64,000 bases of DNA, taken from positions 3,699,797 through 3,763,796 of the forward strand of contig JACAUB010000001.1 of NCBI GenBank assembly GCA_013390605.1. Direction: 5' to 3'. The stretch's first letter is position 1; every line of letters begins with the position of its first letter. Shown here in pieces: positions 33,495-41,288 of this stretch. The DNA is from Bacteroidota bacterium. GTDB lineage: Bacteria > Bacteroidota > Bacteroidia > Bacteroidales > Cfx3-03. The notes under the pieces were generated by a model. It was not told where the DNA came from. It made no database searches and saw only the letters and a program-made list of their open reading frames with translations. A program made the position numbers and the translations under genes.

Positions 33495-34193
33495 CTACAT
33501 CCCAATAAAATCAAGGCCTCCACTTAGTATTTGGAGGTAGTCAGAGGCGATATACCCCAAAATCATAATCCCTAAAGCCGGAGTGTGTTGAATTTTATGT
33601 TTTTCACCTAAATTTTTACCATCGCTAATATGTTTTTTCATGGTCTTCCAACTAAACGGACTACCATCTTTATGTTTAAACATTTTACAAAACCATTTAG
33701 TAACTTCAGAAGCCGACCCGTCATAAATGAGATGGCCTTTATTATCTGTAGCATTCATAATAAAATTACCAAAATCTTCTCCCAGATCTTTATTCGATCC
33801 TTCGATGATTAGCTGATGCTTCGGTTCTCCGTCATTCTTTTGAGTGTCTGCCTTTTTAGATAATGGATCGTCTTCAGTATGATTCTCTTTCAACTCCTTT
33901 TTCTTTTTTAATGCATCAAGTAACTTCTCCAAAAATAGAATGTTATCTTGCTGATGGATACTGGAAAGAACTTCAAAATCCAATATCATTCCTTCTACTA
34001 TTTCCGTTTGTTCGTCATCACTAAATTTCATGAAATCAGTAGATATATGGGAGAAAAGATACTGCAAATTACCAAAACAGGTATAACATCGTTTGGCAGA
34101 AGGGATATTATCAAATAAATCTTTATACTTCTTTTCTTGGGGGTTCTGTCCATTTGTAGGACATAACTTTTTTTTTAGTATTTCTAAACTCAT
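33495..34193 (-). CDS. Hypothetical element-borne protein
   Basis: About 232 residues from ATG 34193 (MSLEILKKKLCPTNGQN); a longer frame to 34232 reads an unlikely hydrophobic leader. I do not recognise a named family. The N-half has CYTCFGNLQYLF and a helical DEQTEIVEGMILDFEVLSSI; the middle is a charged linker (KKKKELKENHTEDDPLSKKA); the C-half reads IYDGSASEVTKWFCKMFK and PFSWKTMKKHISDGKN, which by layout recalls the C-terminal part of RteC-like regulators, though similarity is weak. No signal peptide is present; the last 20 residues are mildly hydrophobic. It sits upstream of the HTH gene on the same strand, so a regulatory or mobilisation role is possible. Confidence 0.5.
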   Translation of the reverse strand: MSLEILKKKLCPTNGQNPQEKKYKDLFDNIPSAKRCYTCFGNLQYLFSHISTDFMKFSDDEQTEIVEGMILDFEVLSSIHQQDNILFLEKLLDALKKKKELKENHTEDDPLSKKADTQKNDGEPKHQLIIEGSNKDLGEDFGNFIMNATDNKGHLIYDGSASEVTKWFCKMFKHKDGSPFSWKTMKKHISDGKNLGEKHKIQHTPALGIMILGYIASDYLQILSGGLDFIGM

Positions 34194-34709
34194 CTTAAAA
34201 TAAATTAAATAAATAATTGATTGATTTGTCAAAATTATAATTTAATATCTATTTAAATTATTTTTTGGTTCATAATTTTTTTATGTATATTCAATTTTTC
34301 TGATCTATATTCTATTAGTATGAAATTTTTATCTTATCCGCAACTTTATTCGGTCATTATACATATTTATGCATAAAATAGTCAATATTTATGGGGCTTT
34401 TAGCTTCTACCCGTTTAAATATTATGACATTACAGGATGAATATTTATCGATAATGCTCCTCTGAAATAGTTCAGTTATATGGCATATTTGTAGCTAACA
34501 GGTACCTGACAGCCATATAGAGATTATATCAGGTACGGTGTAGGTATAGAGAAAGGATATTGTTGATACGGGTGCGATAAGGATTATAGGACAATAGAAT
34601 CTGAACGAGATAAGGCGAAGCGATAAAAGTGCAGGGTGTGTCCTGAATTGTCGTGTTCTGTCGTGTTTTGTCCACTATATAATCATTGACTCTTTGTAGG
34701 GCAAACCTA
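34194..34709. other. Non-coding region with small inverted and direct repeats
   Basis: About 515 bp without a gene, at the boundary of the mobile region. It holds an inverted repeat TATATGGC (34477-34484) and GCCATATA (34512-34519) around the palindrome CAGGTACCTG (34499-34508), a second CAGGTACGG-like copy shortly after, and a direct repeat TGTCGTGTT near 34650-34670. These could be replication, transfer or regulator sites; none is proven. Confidence 0.5.
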
Positions 34710-34717
34710 TAACTTTG
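34710..34717 (+). promoter_or_regulatory. Predicted -7 box for the 34738 gene
   Basis: TAACTTTG matches TAnnTTTG exactly, with TTG about 21 bp upstream (CATTGACTC). It lies 20 bases before ATG 34738 and argues against the in-frame GTG at 34717, which falls in the box. Confidence 0.5.
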
Positions 34718-34737
34718 TGCTATTAATCATCAGGAAA

Positions 34738-35544
34738 ATGGCACAATTAAATGGTCCGCTCCAATTCACGGGAAGCATTGGCGGCATTCGTTGTTATTAC
34801 GACAAGAGGCTGAAACGGTACATTCTTTCGACAAAGGGAGGTGCTAAAAAAGAGCATATACTCAACAGTGCCGCGTTTAAACGAACCCGCGAAAACATGA
34901 GCGAATTTGCTGGCTGCTCAAAATGGGCCGCACAACTCAGAAAGTCGCTCGCCTCATTGATTCATCTGTTTCAGGGAACCTATTTCCCGATGCTGGTTTC
35001 GACCGGTAAGGCTATTCAAAAGCATGATACGGATCACATTAAGGGACAGCGTTCTATCAAATTAAGCAGGGTTGCAAAACTGATTGAAGGTCTCAACTTT
35101 AATAGCTACCATCCCTTTGACCAGGTACTTTCGAATCGGTATACGATTGCTTTCTCGGACGATAAAACTACGGCAACGTTATCGATGCATGGCTTTATCT
35201 CGCACGCTCACCTGAAATGGCCCAACCGCATCAGTGTATATCGCATCGCATTGGTTATGGCACAGATTGCTGATTACGACTTTAACAAGGAGAGTGATGA
35301 ATATCAACCCGTTGTTCCGGGACTATCACAACGATCGGTCTGTTCGACAACCGAGTGGCTGCAGGACAGCACCGACCCCATCGAAATCAACCTCTCTGCT
35401 TCGTTTGCCGAACCAGCCCTGCAACAACCAGGAACCACCGTTGTGGTCGCGATTGGAATTGAACTACTGACCCAGCCCACAAACCCGGCTTATCTGAATA
35501 CCTCAGGGTCGGGTACGATGAAGATTGCGGAGTGTTTTGTGTAA
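34738..35544 (+). CDS. Conserved hypothetical protein of Bacteroidota type
   Basis: A 268-residue protein from ATG 34738 (MAQLNGPLQFTGSIGGIRCY). The N-terminal 80 residues follow a pattern I have seen in unnamed Bacteroidota proteins: a glycine-rich start, YDKRLKRYILSTKGGAKKEH, then FKRTRENMSEFAGCSKWAAQ. The rest is beta-rich with strands such as TATLSMHGFISHAHLKW and TTVVVAIGIELLTQP. There is no signal peptide. I cannot give a function; phage-structural or secreted-effector roles have no direct support. The base composition (relatively GC-rich, with many CCG and GAC codons) resembles the primase-helicase gene, so it likely belongs to the same imported segment. Confidence 0.65.
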   Translation: MAQLNGPLQFTGSIGGIRCYYDKRLKRYILSTKGGAKKEHILNSAAFKRTRENMSEFAGCSKWAAQLRKSLASLIHLFQGTYFPMLVSTGKAIQKHDTDHIKGQRSIKLSRVAKLIEGLNFNSYHPFDQVLSNRYTIAFSDDKTTATLSMHGFISHAHLKWPNRISVYRIALVMAQIADYDFNKESDEYQPVVPGLSQRSVCSTTEWLQDSTDPIEINLSASFAEPALQQPGTTVVVAIGIELLTQPTNPAYLNTSGSGTMKIAECFV

Positions 35545-35571
35545 TGTTTTAGGATGTTGGTACCTAAAACA
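35545..35571 (+). terminator. Hairpin after the 34738 gene
   Basis: TGTTTTAGG, a 9-base loop, and CCTAAAACA form a perfect 9-bp stem starting at the first base after the stop codon of the 34738 gene. There is no strong T run downstream, so it may be a weak terminator or an mRNA-stabilising hairpin. Confidence 0.5.
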
Positions 35572-35761
35572 CAAAAACAGTAATTCGAAATAGAACCAGT
35601 ATATCAGAACGATCACCTACTTTTGCATGGGTTGAAAGCAATAAAAAAGTCAGTATAGGCTTCGAATCCAATACTGACATCCATAAGCGATGATTCAATC
35701 TGCGATAAGTAAATGATTACTTAACCGGAATCTGATGTAGAACCAAAACAGTTTCCCGGGC

Positions 35762-36151
35762 TTAAATTGTTTGTTTTGCAGAAACAACGGTTATTTCTAA
35801 TACTCTGGAAAGAAAAGAGAACTTCTCCTTCATTAAATCATATTCAGGACCAGATGTTAAGTATTTTGCAGTGCCTTCAATCAGAAATCCTGAACCCTGA
35901 TAGTTTTTATAACCCAGAACTTCTTTGCTGCCCAAGGTGAGCTTTACTTTATTGTTTGCTTCAACATTTCGTTGTGTCTTTCGCATTCCGGCAGCAGGAA
36001 TTAAAATTCGCTCGTCATCTGTAATGACCAGATATGAATTCCACGTATTGATTACATGGGGTTCATCCACTCCCCATGAAACAATTGAAACTACACCTTC
36101 ATGATTAATTATTTCAAAAAATTTATCTGTTAGTATCCGGGTATCTTCCAT
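35762..36151 (-). CDS. Pyridoxamine 5'-phosphate oxidase-like flavoprotein
   Basis: A 129-residue protein covering the split-barrel FMN-binding fold of the PNPOx-like family. GVVSIVSWGVDEPHVINTWN is the first hairpin, LVITDDERILIPAAGMRKT the second with the flavin phosphate contacts, and KVKLTLGSKEVLGYKNYQGS plus GFLIEGTAKYL the core strands. Members bind FMN or related cofactors and often act as small reductases or redox sensors; true PdxH is longer. No signal peptide is present. The gene is alone on the reverse strand; a short IS982-like MITE begins 42 bp upstream of its start and likely lies in or beyond its promoter. A Crp/Fnr regulator and small winged-helix gene follow upstream. Confidence 0.75.
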   Translation of the reverse strand: MEDTRILTDKFFEIINHEGVVSIVSWGVDEPHVINTWNSYLVITDDERILIPAAGMRKTQRNVEANNKVKLTLGSKEVLGYKNYQGSGFLIEGTAKYLTSGPEYDLMKEKFSFLSRVLEITVVSAKQTI

Positions 36152-36192
36152 CTTTATTATCAGTTTAATTTGCTTGTAATTTATAATGATTC

Positions 36193-36316
36193 ACGCGTTG
36201 GATAAATTAGATTTCGACTTGTAGATTATCAAATAGTTATCATTTGAAATTTCTACGAGTTTGAAATCCAAATCAATTAGTTTTTATCAAATTCCAGATT
36301 AATTCATCCAACAGGT
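36193..36316. mobile_element. Short IS982-like MITE
   Basis: A 124-bp element with terminal inverted repeats ACGCGTTGGATAAATTA (36193) and, inward from 36316 on the other strand, ACCTGTTGGATGAATTA. These resemble the ends of the IS982-family element at 26544-27558. Inside, GATTTCGACTTGTAGA and TCTACGAGTTTGAAATC form a second inverted repeat. It has no coding capacity. Confidence 0.6.
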
Positions 36317-36385
36317 AATGGTTCTTGAATCCATGACTATAAACCATGTTATATATTCATGGATATCAGTTTGTAATAAGTAAAC

Positions 36386-36562
36386 TTATTTGGGTTGCCA
36401 GTAACACCTTACAGGAGATATTATTGCTTCTTCAGCTTTTAACGTATTCATAGCTTTGTCAACTACCTTACGTTCCAGTCCTGTTAATTCGACCACTTTA
36501 CCGGCGTTTAAAGGTACGCCTGCCTTTTTCATTGCTTCTAATACAATCTCTTTTGCTTCCAT
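36386..36562 (-). CDS. Small winged-helix transcription factor-like protein
   Basis: A 58-residue protein from ATG 36562 ([20 protein letters not shown]); the longer frame to 36613 adds an unlikely hydrophobic leader. The whole protein is one small helix-turn-helix or winged-helix domain: [20 protein letters not shown] is the helix pair, and [18 protein letters not shown] the wing. Similar 55-60 residue proteins are widespread in Bacteroidota and anaerobes and are annotated as MarR-like or unnamed regulators. It lies between the MITE and a Crp/Fnr gene on the same strand, about 100 bp downstream of the latter; whether the two share a transcript is unclear. DNA binding is inferred from the fold only. 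Confidence 0.7.
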   Translation of the reverse strand: MEAKEIVLEAMKKAGVPLNAGKVVELTGLERKVVDKAMNTLKAEEAIISPVRCYWQPK

Positions 36563-36664
36563 GACGCTTAATTTTGTTAACCGTATTAATAAATAGAAAA
36601 TTATTTTCGGCAAAACTATTTATTACAATTTGTTTAAAAATTAAGCTGGTTTAAGAAATCGGTT

Positions 36665-37237
36665 TCAGGGTTTCTTTTTTCTTAATTCACTGACATATTC
36701 GGGCGTAAGACCTAAATATGAAGCAATCATATATTGTGGAACACGTTGGACAAAATCAGGGAAAGAGGAACTAAAATGTAAATAGAATTCTTCTTTTGTC
36801 ATTTCAGACATATATTTAGTTCGCAGTTGAGAGGCTGCTAATGCTTTCTGCATGATGAGCCTAAAATAACGTTCTATTTGGGGTAACTCTTTAATTAAAT
36901 CATCGAGTGAAAGAACGTCAATAGACAATATCTCTGATTTCTCGATAGTTTGAATGTAGTATTCTGAAGGTTTATTATCAATATAACTGAAATAGTCAGC
37001 AATCCACCACCCGTCTAGCGCAAATTGGGTAATCTGCTCTGCCATTTTACTATTAATAAAGAACATCCTCAAACAGCCTTTTTCAACAAAATAAAATGCT
37101 CTACAAATCTGGCCCTCCTTTAATAAATATTCTTTCTTATTTAAAGATGATAGTTTGACATATTTATAAAGTATCTGAACTTCGTGTTCATCCAATTTGA
37201 CGTATCGTCTGATTTGTTTTACAAGATTTGGATACAT
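36665..37237 (-). CDS. Crp/Fnr-family transcriptional regulator
   Basis: A 190-residue regulator. Residues 15-115 form the cyclic-nucleotide-binding-like barrel (EYLLKEGQICRAFYFVEKGC, LRMFFINSKMAEQITQFALD, GWWIADYFSYIDNKPSEYYI). A long dimer helix follows (YFRLIMQKALAASQLRTKYM), and the C-terminus carries the helix-turn-helix VPQYMIASYLGLTPEYVSEL. The Arg needed for cAMP binding is not obvious, so it probably senses something else or nothing, as is common for Bacteroidota Crp-like proteins. Length is typical for this short subfamily. The gene may regulate the PNPOx-like gene or the small winged-helix gene nearby, but no operator was identified. An IS5-type transposase remnant lies upstream. 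Confidence 0.85.
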   Translation of the reverse strand: MYPNLVKQIRRYVKLDEHEVQILYKYVKLSSLNKKEYLLKEGQICRAFYFVEKGCLRMFFINSKMAEQITQFALDGWWIADYFSYIDNKPSEYYIQTIEKSEILSIDVLSLDDLIKELPQIERYFRLIMQKALAASQLRTKYMSEMTKEEFYLHFSSSFPDFVQRVPQYMIASYLGLTPEYVSELRKKKP

Positions 37238-37289
37238 TTATTTTTCTTGTTTAGCGTTATCCGTATTGTTGTTTTTCCTGAAGAAATAC

Positions 37290-37730
37290 CACTCCTCCAA
37301 TATTCGTAATTTGTTGAACCCACCCTTTGTAGGACGTAACCATTATATTATAGCTGATATCATGGGCTTTACCATTTACCGGTATTTGTCATCCTGCAAA
37401 TGTGCATGACAGCAAAGATAATTTCAACGTAATCACCTCATTTAAAGATCATTTTATAGGCTCTTCAAGATTATAGCCGATAGTGGTTATAGAGGTGTAC
37501 ACATTGGAAACACAAAAAACACTTTAGGGTGGATTCATGAAGTTATGCTGCGTAAAACGATTCCAAAAAGTTTGTCATTATATCCAAACGTTGGATTATT
37601 GAAAGAACTTTTGCTTGATTTGAAACCTATAGAAGACTCAGTAAAGATGTCGAACTCAACGCTGGCAACAATGGAGCTATGATTCAACTTGCGATAATAA
37701 AATTAATGCTTAATCGGATTCAAAAATAAA
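37290..37730 (+). pseudogene. IS5-family transposase remnant
   Basis: Pieces of an IS5-type transposase are readable in different frames on the forward strand: FVGRNHYIIADIMGF near 37327-37372, TGICHPANVHDSKDNF near 37380-37425, RLIADSGYRG near 37467-37495 (second catalytic Asp), and NNGAMIQLAIIKLMLNRIQK near 37670-37725. The N-terminal third is missing and several frameshifts and losses separate the blocks. No terminal repeats were found. The remnant occupies most of the gap between the Crp/Fnr gene and susC. Confidence 0.7.
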
Positions 37731-37802
37731 ATTTAAAAAGTTTCTTCGTTGGTAAGTAGGGTAAGCGTAAATTTAATCGTCAATTGTAATAAAGAAAGAA
37801 CC

Positions 37803-37834
37803 AAAAAAAAGGGAAAACCGTGCAGGGTCTTCCC
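37803..37834 (-). terminator. Terminator-like hairpin upstream of susC
   Basis: GGGAAAACC and GGTCTTCCC pair around GTGCAG at 37811-37834. On the reverse strand the stem is followed by eight T residues, the form of an intrinsic terminator. No reverse-strand gene lies immediately upstream of it, so it may stop antisense transcription or be a leftover of the IS element. Confidence 0.5.
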
Positions 37835-37854
37835 TGATTTAAAAGGATAAAATC

Positions 37855-37872
37855 TTGTTCTGGACGGAACAA
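37855..37872. promoter_or_regulatory. Inverted repeat upstream of susC, candidate operator
   Basis: TTGTTC and GAACAA flank TGGACG, about 42 bp before the susC start. The position suits a regulator site or part of the PUL promoter. No exact TAnnTTTG box is present here, as would be expected if the ECF sigma factor at 55982-56572 reads this promoter. Confidence 0.35.
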
Positions 37873-37913
37873 ACTAATAACACAATTATTAACCATTTAA
37901 ATCACGTAAATTT

Positions 37914-40900
37914 ATGAAAAAAAAGTACTGTTTTTATTTAAAATTTAAATCTGGGTGGGATTTAATTTTATTCTTACGAACTATGAAAATTACAATCGCA
38001 TTATTACTTTTTGCATTTAGCCAATGTTTTTCCAACGTTGGTTTCTGCCAAAAACAGGTATCGCTTAATCTCAAGAATGTAAAGCTTGAAAAAGCTTTAG
38101 ATGAGATCGAAAGACAAAGTGATTTATACTTTGTCTTTAATCAAAAGCTTGTAGATGTTACACGTATTGTAAATCTTTCAGCAAAACACAAAGATATCAA
38201 AGAGGTTTTAGATGATCTATTTGCAGGCGTAGATGTTAATTATAGAGTATTAGACAAACAAATTCTTTTAGCCCCAGGTAAATTTATCTATCCCGTAAGT
38301 ACAGAAGCTACGCAGAAACAAATAAAGATTTCAGGAGTAGTTGTTGATGTTAAAGGGATTACCATCCCGGGAGTAACGGTTAAAGTTAAAGGCACTTCTA
38401 ATGGTGTAACAACAGATAGTAAAGGAAGATTTAATTTATCAGTTCCAAATGAAAAAGCAATTCTGACAGTTTCTTGTATCGGCTATGTCGCTCAAGATAT
38501 ACTTGTTGGAGCTCAACAACAAATTAGTATCATCCTTCAAGATGATATAAAAAAACTTGATGAGGTTGTTGTTGTTGGTTATGGAACGCAAAAGAAAGTA
38601 AATCTTACAGGTTCTGTTTCGAGCGTTTCTTCAACTGAAATAACAAAGCGTACATCGACGAATGTAGCTAATTTATTACAGGGAAAAGTTGCAGGATTAC
38701 AGGTTACACAAAGCTCTGGGGAACCAGGTAATGACAATCCGGTACTAAGAATTCGTGGTATTGGAACTTTTAGCAGTGCAGGTAGTGATCCTTTAGTCTT
38801 AGTTGATGGGATTTCAGGAAGTTTATCGAATCTTAATTCTAATGATATTGAGACAATCTCAGTTTTAAAAGATGCAGCTTCTGCATCAATTTATGGAGCC
38901 AGAGCTGCCAATGGAGTTATTTTGGTTACCACTAAACAAGGAAAATCTGATGGATTGAATATAGAATATAGTACTAATTATCAGATTCAACAACCTACAA
39001 GTATGCCAAAGTTCGTTACGAACTCAGCAACATTTATGACCGACTGGAATTATGCTAACCAAAGAGCAGGTCTCCCTAATTATTTTGATCAGGCAACAAT
39101 CGATGCATTTAAGACAGGTACTGACCCGATTAAATATCCAAACTTCAACTGGATAGATCACATGATTTCGAATGGAGCAGAACAGAATCATAATCTTTCA
39201 ATGAGCGGAGGAAACGAGAAGACAAAGTTCAACGTTTCAATGGGATATTTGGATCAGACAGGTATAAATTCTGCTTTCAAATATTCAAGAGCAAATATGC
39301 GGTTTAATATAAACTCTAAATTAAATAAAATTATTTCGTTTGGATCTAATATCGCTTTAACTTACTCAGACCGAGTTGAGCCAGTAATGGGTAGCAGTGA
39401 GTTTATGTTGTTGACATACACTGCCGGACCAAACTATTTGCCAAAACTATCAGACGGCAGTGGAAGATGGACATGGAGATACAATAGTCCAGCCTGGCAC
39501 AATAGAAATCCAGAGCAAGCACTATCTTATGGTGATAAGAAACATTATATCTACTCGCTGACCGCTCAAACTTATGTAGATGTTAATCTCTTAAAAGATC
39601 TTGTTTTTGAGGTTAAAGGAGCTGTTAATTATGATGTTAATTTCGATAAAAGTCATGAACATCCAGTAGCATCCTATTTTTATTCGGACAATACGTTAGC
39701 AGCAACTGTTACAGGTTATAACCCTGGTGTACAAGATAACTTTGCTCAAAATATCTTAGCAACTTTATATTCTACATTAAATTACACGAAGAGTATTGGT
39801 AATCATGATATTAATGTTTTACTTGGTTACAGTCAGGAAGCAAATCATTATAACTACTTGCAAGGATATAAGCAAATATTTCCGACAGATGGCATAGGGG
39901 AACTTAATGCCGGTTCTACTGCCGTTCAGTCAGTAGCTGGATCATCAAATGACTGGGGACTTCAATCAGTATTCGGACGCTTAAATTACAATTATAAAGG
40001 AAAATATCTCATAGAAAGTAATTTCCGTTATGATGGGACTTCTCGTATTGCGTCCGATCATAGATGGGGTTTATTCCCTTCTATTTCTGCCGGATGGCGT
40101 TTATCTGAAGAAAAATTCATGAAGCAGGTTTCATGGCTCGACAATTTAAAACTGAGAGCATCATGGGGTAAACTCGGAAACCAGAATATTGGACTTTATC
40201 CATATCAAGATATTTTATCTGTTAACTCATATGCTTTTTCAAGTGTAAGTCAGGGAGCAGCTGTTACCAGATTAACTGACAAAGCATTAAAATGGGAAAC
40301 AACTACAGTAAAAGATTTGGGCGTTGACTTTAGCATTAAAAATGGACTAATTTCAGCTACTGCTGATTATTTTGATAAAGTAACGGATGATATCCTATAT
40401 AATATTAGTGTCCCTGCTAGTATAGGCTTATCATCTCCTACTGTAAATTATGGTAAAATGCAGAATAAAGGTTTTGAATTTGTAATTGGACATGCCAATA
40501 CAATCGGAGATTTTAAGTATAGCATCAATTTTAATATCTCAAGCTTTAGTAATAAAGTACTCAGAGTTAATGCTCCAACTTTAGGTTCGCAAACCATCAT
40601 TCAAAATGGGCTTCCCTGGAACGCTTACTATCTAACCCAGGCAATCGGTATCTTCCAGAATCAAGCGGAGATTGATGCGTCACCCAAACAGCAATACAAT
40701 CCTAAACCTGGTGATTTGAAGTTTAAAGATCAAAATGCTGACGGTGTGATAGATGCTAAAGACAGGGTAGTAGTAGGAGGAGCATATCCTGATTTCTATT
40801 ATGGAAGTAGCATGAATCTTTCCTGGAAAAACTTCGATTTAAGTGCTTTCTTCCAAGGTGTTAAAGGTCAGAAATTTATTATTGACGGATGGGGTATAAC

Positions 40901-41273
40901 TCCATTTATTCAGGGTTGTGCTCCAACAGTAGATTTCGCAAAGAATTGCTGGACACCAACAAATCCGACTAACAATATTCATTATCCTGCAATGTATACG
41001 AATGGCTATGGTCCTGTTACAGGAACCAGATCAACCTATTTTCTACAAGACGGATCCTATTTCAGATTAAAAAATCTTATGATTGGATATAATGTACCCA
41101 ATCAGTTCTGTAAGAAAATTTGGATGAAAGGATTACGAATTTATTTGAGTGGTGATAATCTTTTAACCATTACCAAATATCCCGGGGCAGATCCAGAAAG
41201 AACTGGAAGTGGAAATTTCCAGACTTATCCACAGATGAAAACTTATACAATTGGCCTCAATGTTAAATTTTAA
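37914..41273 (+). CDS. SusC-family TonB-dependent outer-membrane transporter with STN domain
   Basis: A 1119-residue outer-membrane glycan importer, first gene of the PUL. The export signal is MKITIALLLFAFSQCFSNVG; the 23 residues before it are common in this family, so I keep ATG 37914. Residues 47-120 form an STN (secretin/TonB N-terminal) domain (VSLNLKNVKLEKALDEIERQ, HKDIKEVLDDLFAGVDVNY), which lets the protein signal through FecR to an ECF sigma factor. A carboxypeptidase-regulatory-like domain follows (GVVVDVKGITIPGVTVKVKG), then the SusC plug with DEVVVVGYGTQKKVNLTGSV, and a beta barrel ending TIGLNVKF. It is followed 15 bp later by SusD. The matching FecR and sigma genes are at the far end of the locus. 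Confidence 0.95.
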   Translation: MKKKYCFYLKFKSGWDLILFLRTMKITIALLLFAFSQCFSNVGFCQKQVSLNLKNVKLEKALDEIERQSDLYFVFNQKLVDVTRIVNLSAKHKDIKEVLDDLFAGVDVNYRVLDKQILLAPGKFIYPVSTEATQKQIKISGVVVDVKGITIPGVTVKVKGTSNGVTTDSKGRFNLSVPNEKAILTVSCIGYVAQDILVGAQQQISIILQDDIKKLDEVVVVGYGTQKKVNLTGSVSSVSSTEITKRTSTNVANLLQGKVAGLQVTQSSGEPGNDNPVLRIRGIGTFSSAGSDPLVLVDGISGSLSNLNSNDIETISVLKDAASASIYGARAANGVILVTTKQGKSDGLNIEYSTNYQIQQPTSMPKFVTNSATFMTDWNYANQRAGLPNYFDQATIDAFKTGTDPIKYPNFNWIDHMISNGAEQNHNLSMSGGNEKTKFNVSMGYLDQTGINSAFKYSRANMRFNINSKLNKIISFGSNIALTYSDRVEPVMGSSEFMLLTYTAGPNYLPKLSDGSGRWTWRYNSPAWHNRNPEQALSYGDKKHYIYSLTAQTYVDVNLLKDLVFEVKGAVNYDVNFDKSHEHPVASYFYSDNTLAATVTGYNPGVQDNFAQNILATLYSTLNYTKSIGNHDINVLLGYSQEANHYNYLQGYKQIFPTDGIGELNAGSTAVQSVAGSSNDWGLQSVFGRLNYNYKGKYLIESNFRYDGTSRIASDHRWGLFPSISAGWRLSEEKFMKQVSWLDNLKLRASWGKLGNQNIGLYPYQDILSVNSYAFSSVSQGAAVTRLTDKALKWETTTVKDLGVDFSIKNGLISATADYFDKVTDDILYNISVPASIGLSSPTVNYGKMQNKGFEFVIGHANTIGDFKYSINFNISSFSNKVLRVNAPTLGSQTIIQNGLPWNAYYLTQAIGIFQNQAEIDASPKQQYNPKPGDLKFKDQNADGVIDAKDRVVVGGAYPDFYYGSSMNLSWKNFDLSAFFQGVKGQKFIIDGWGITPFIQGCAPTVDFAKNCWTPTNPTNNIHYPAMYTNGYGPVTGTRSTYFLQDGSYFRLKNLMIGYNVPNQFCKKIWMKGLRIYLSGDNLLTITKYPGADPERTGSGNFQTYPQMKTYTIGLNVKF

Positions 41274-41288
41274 TTATCACGTAACATT

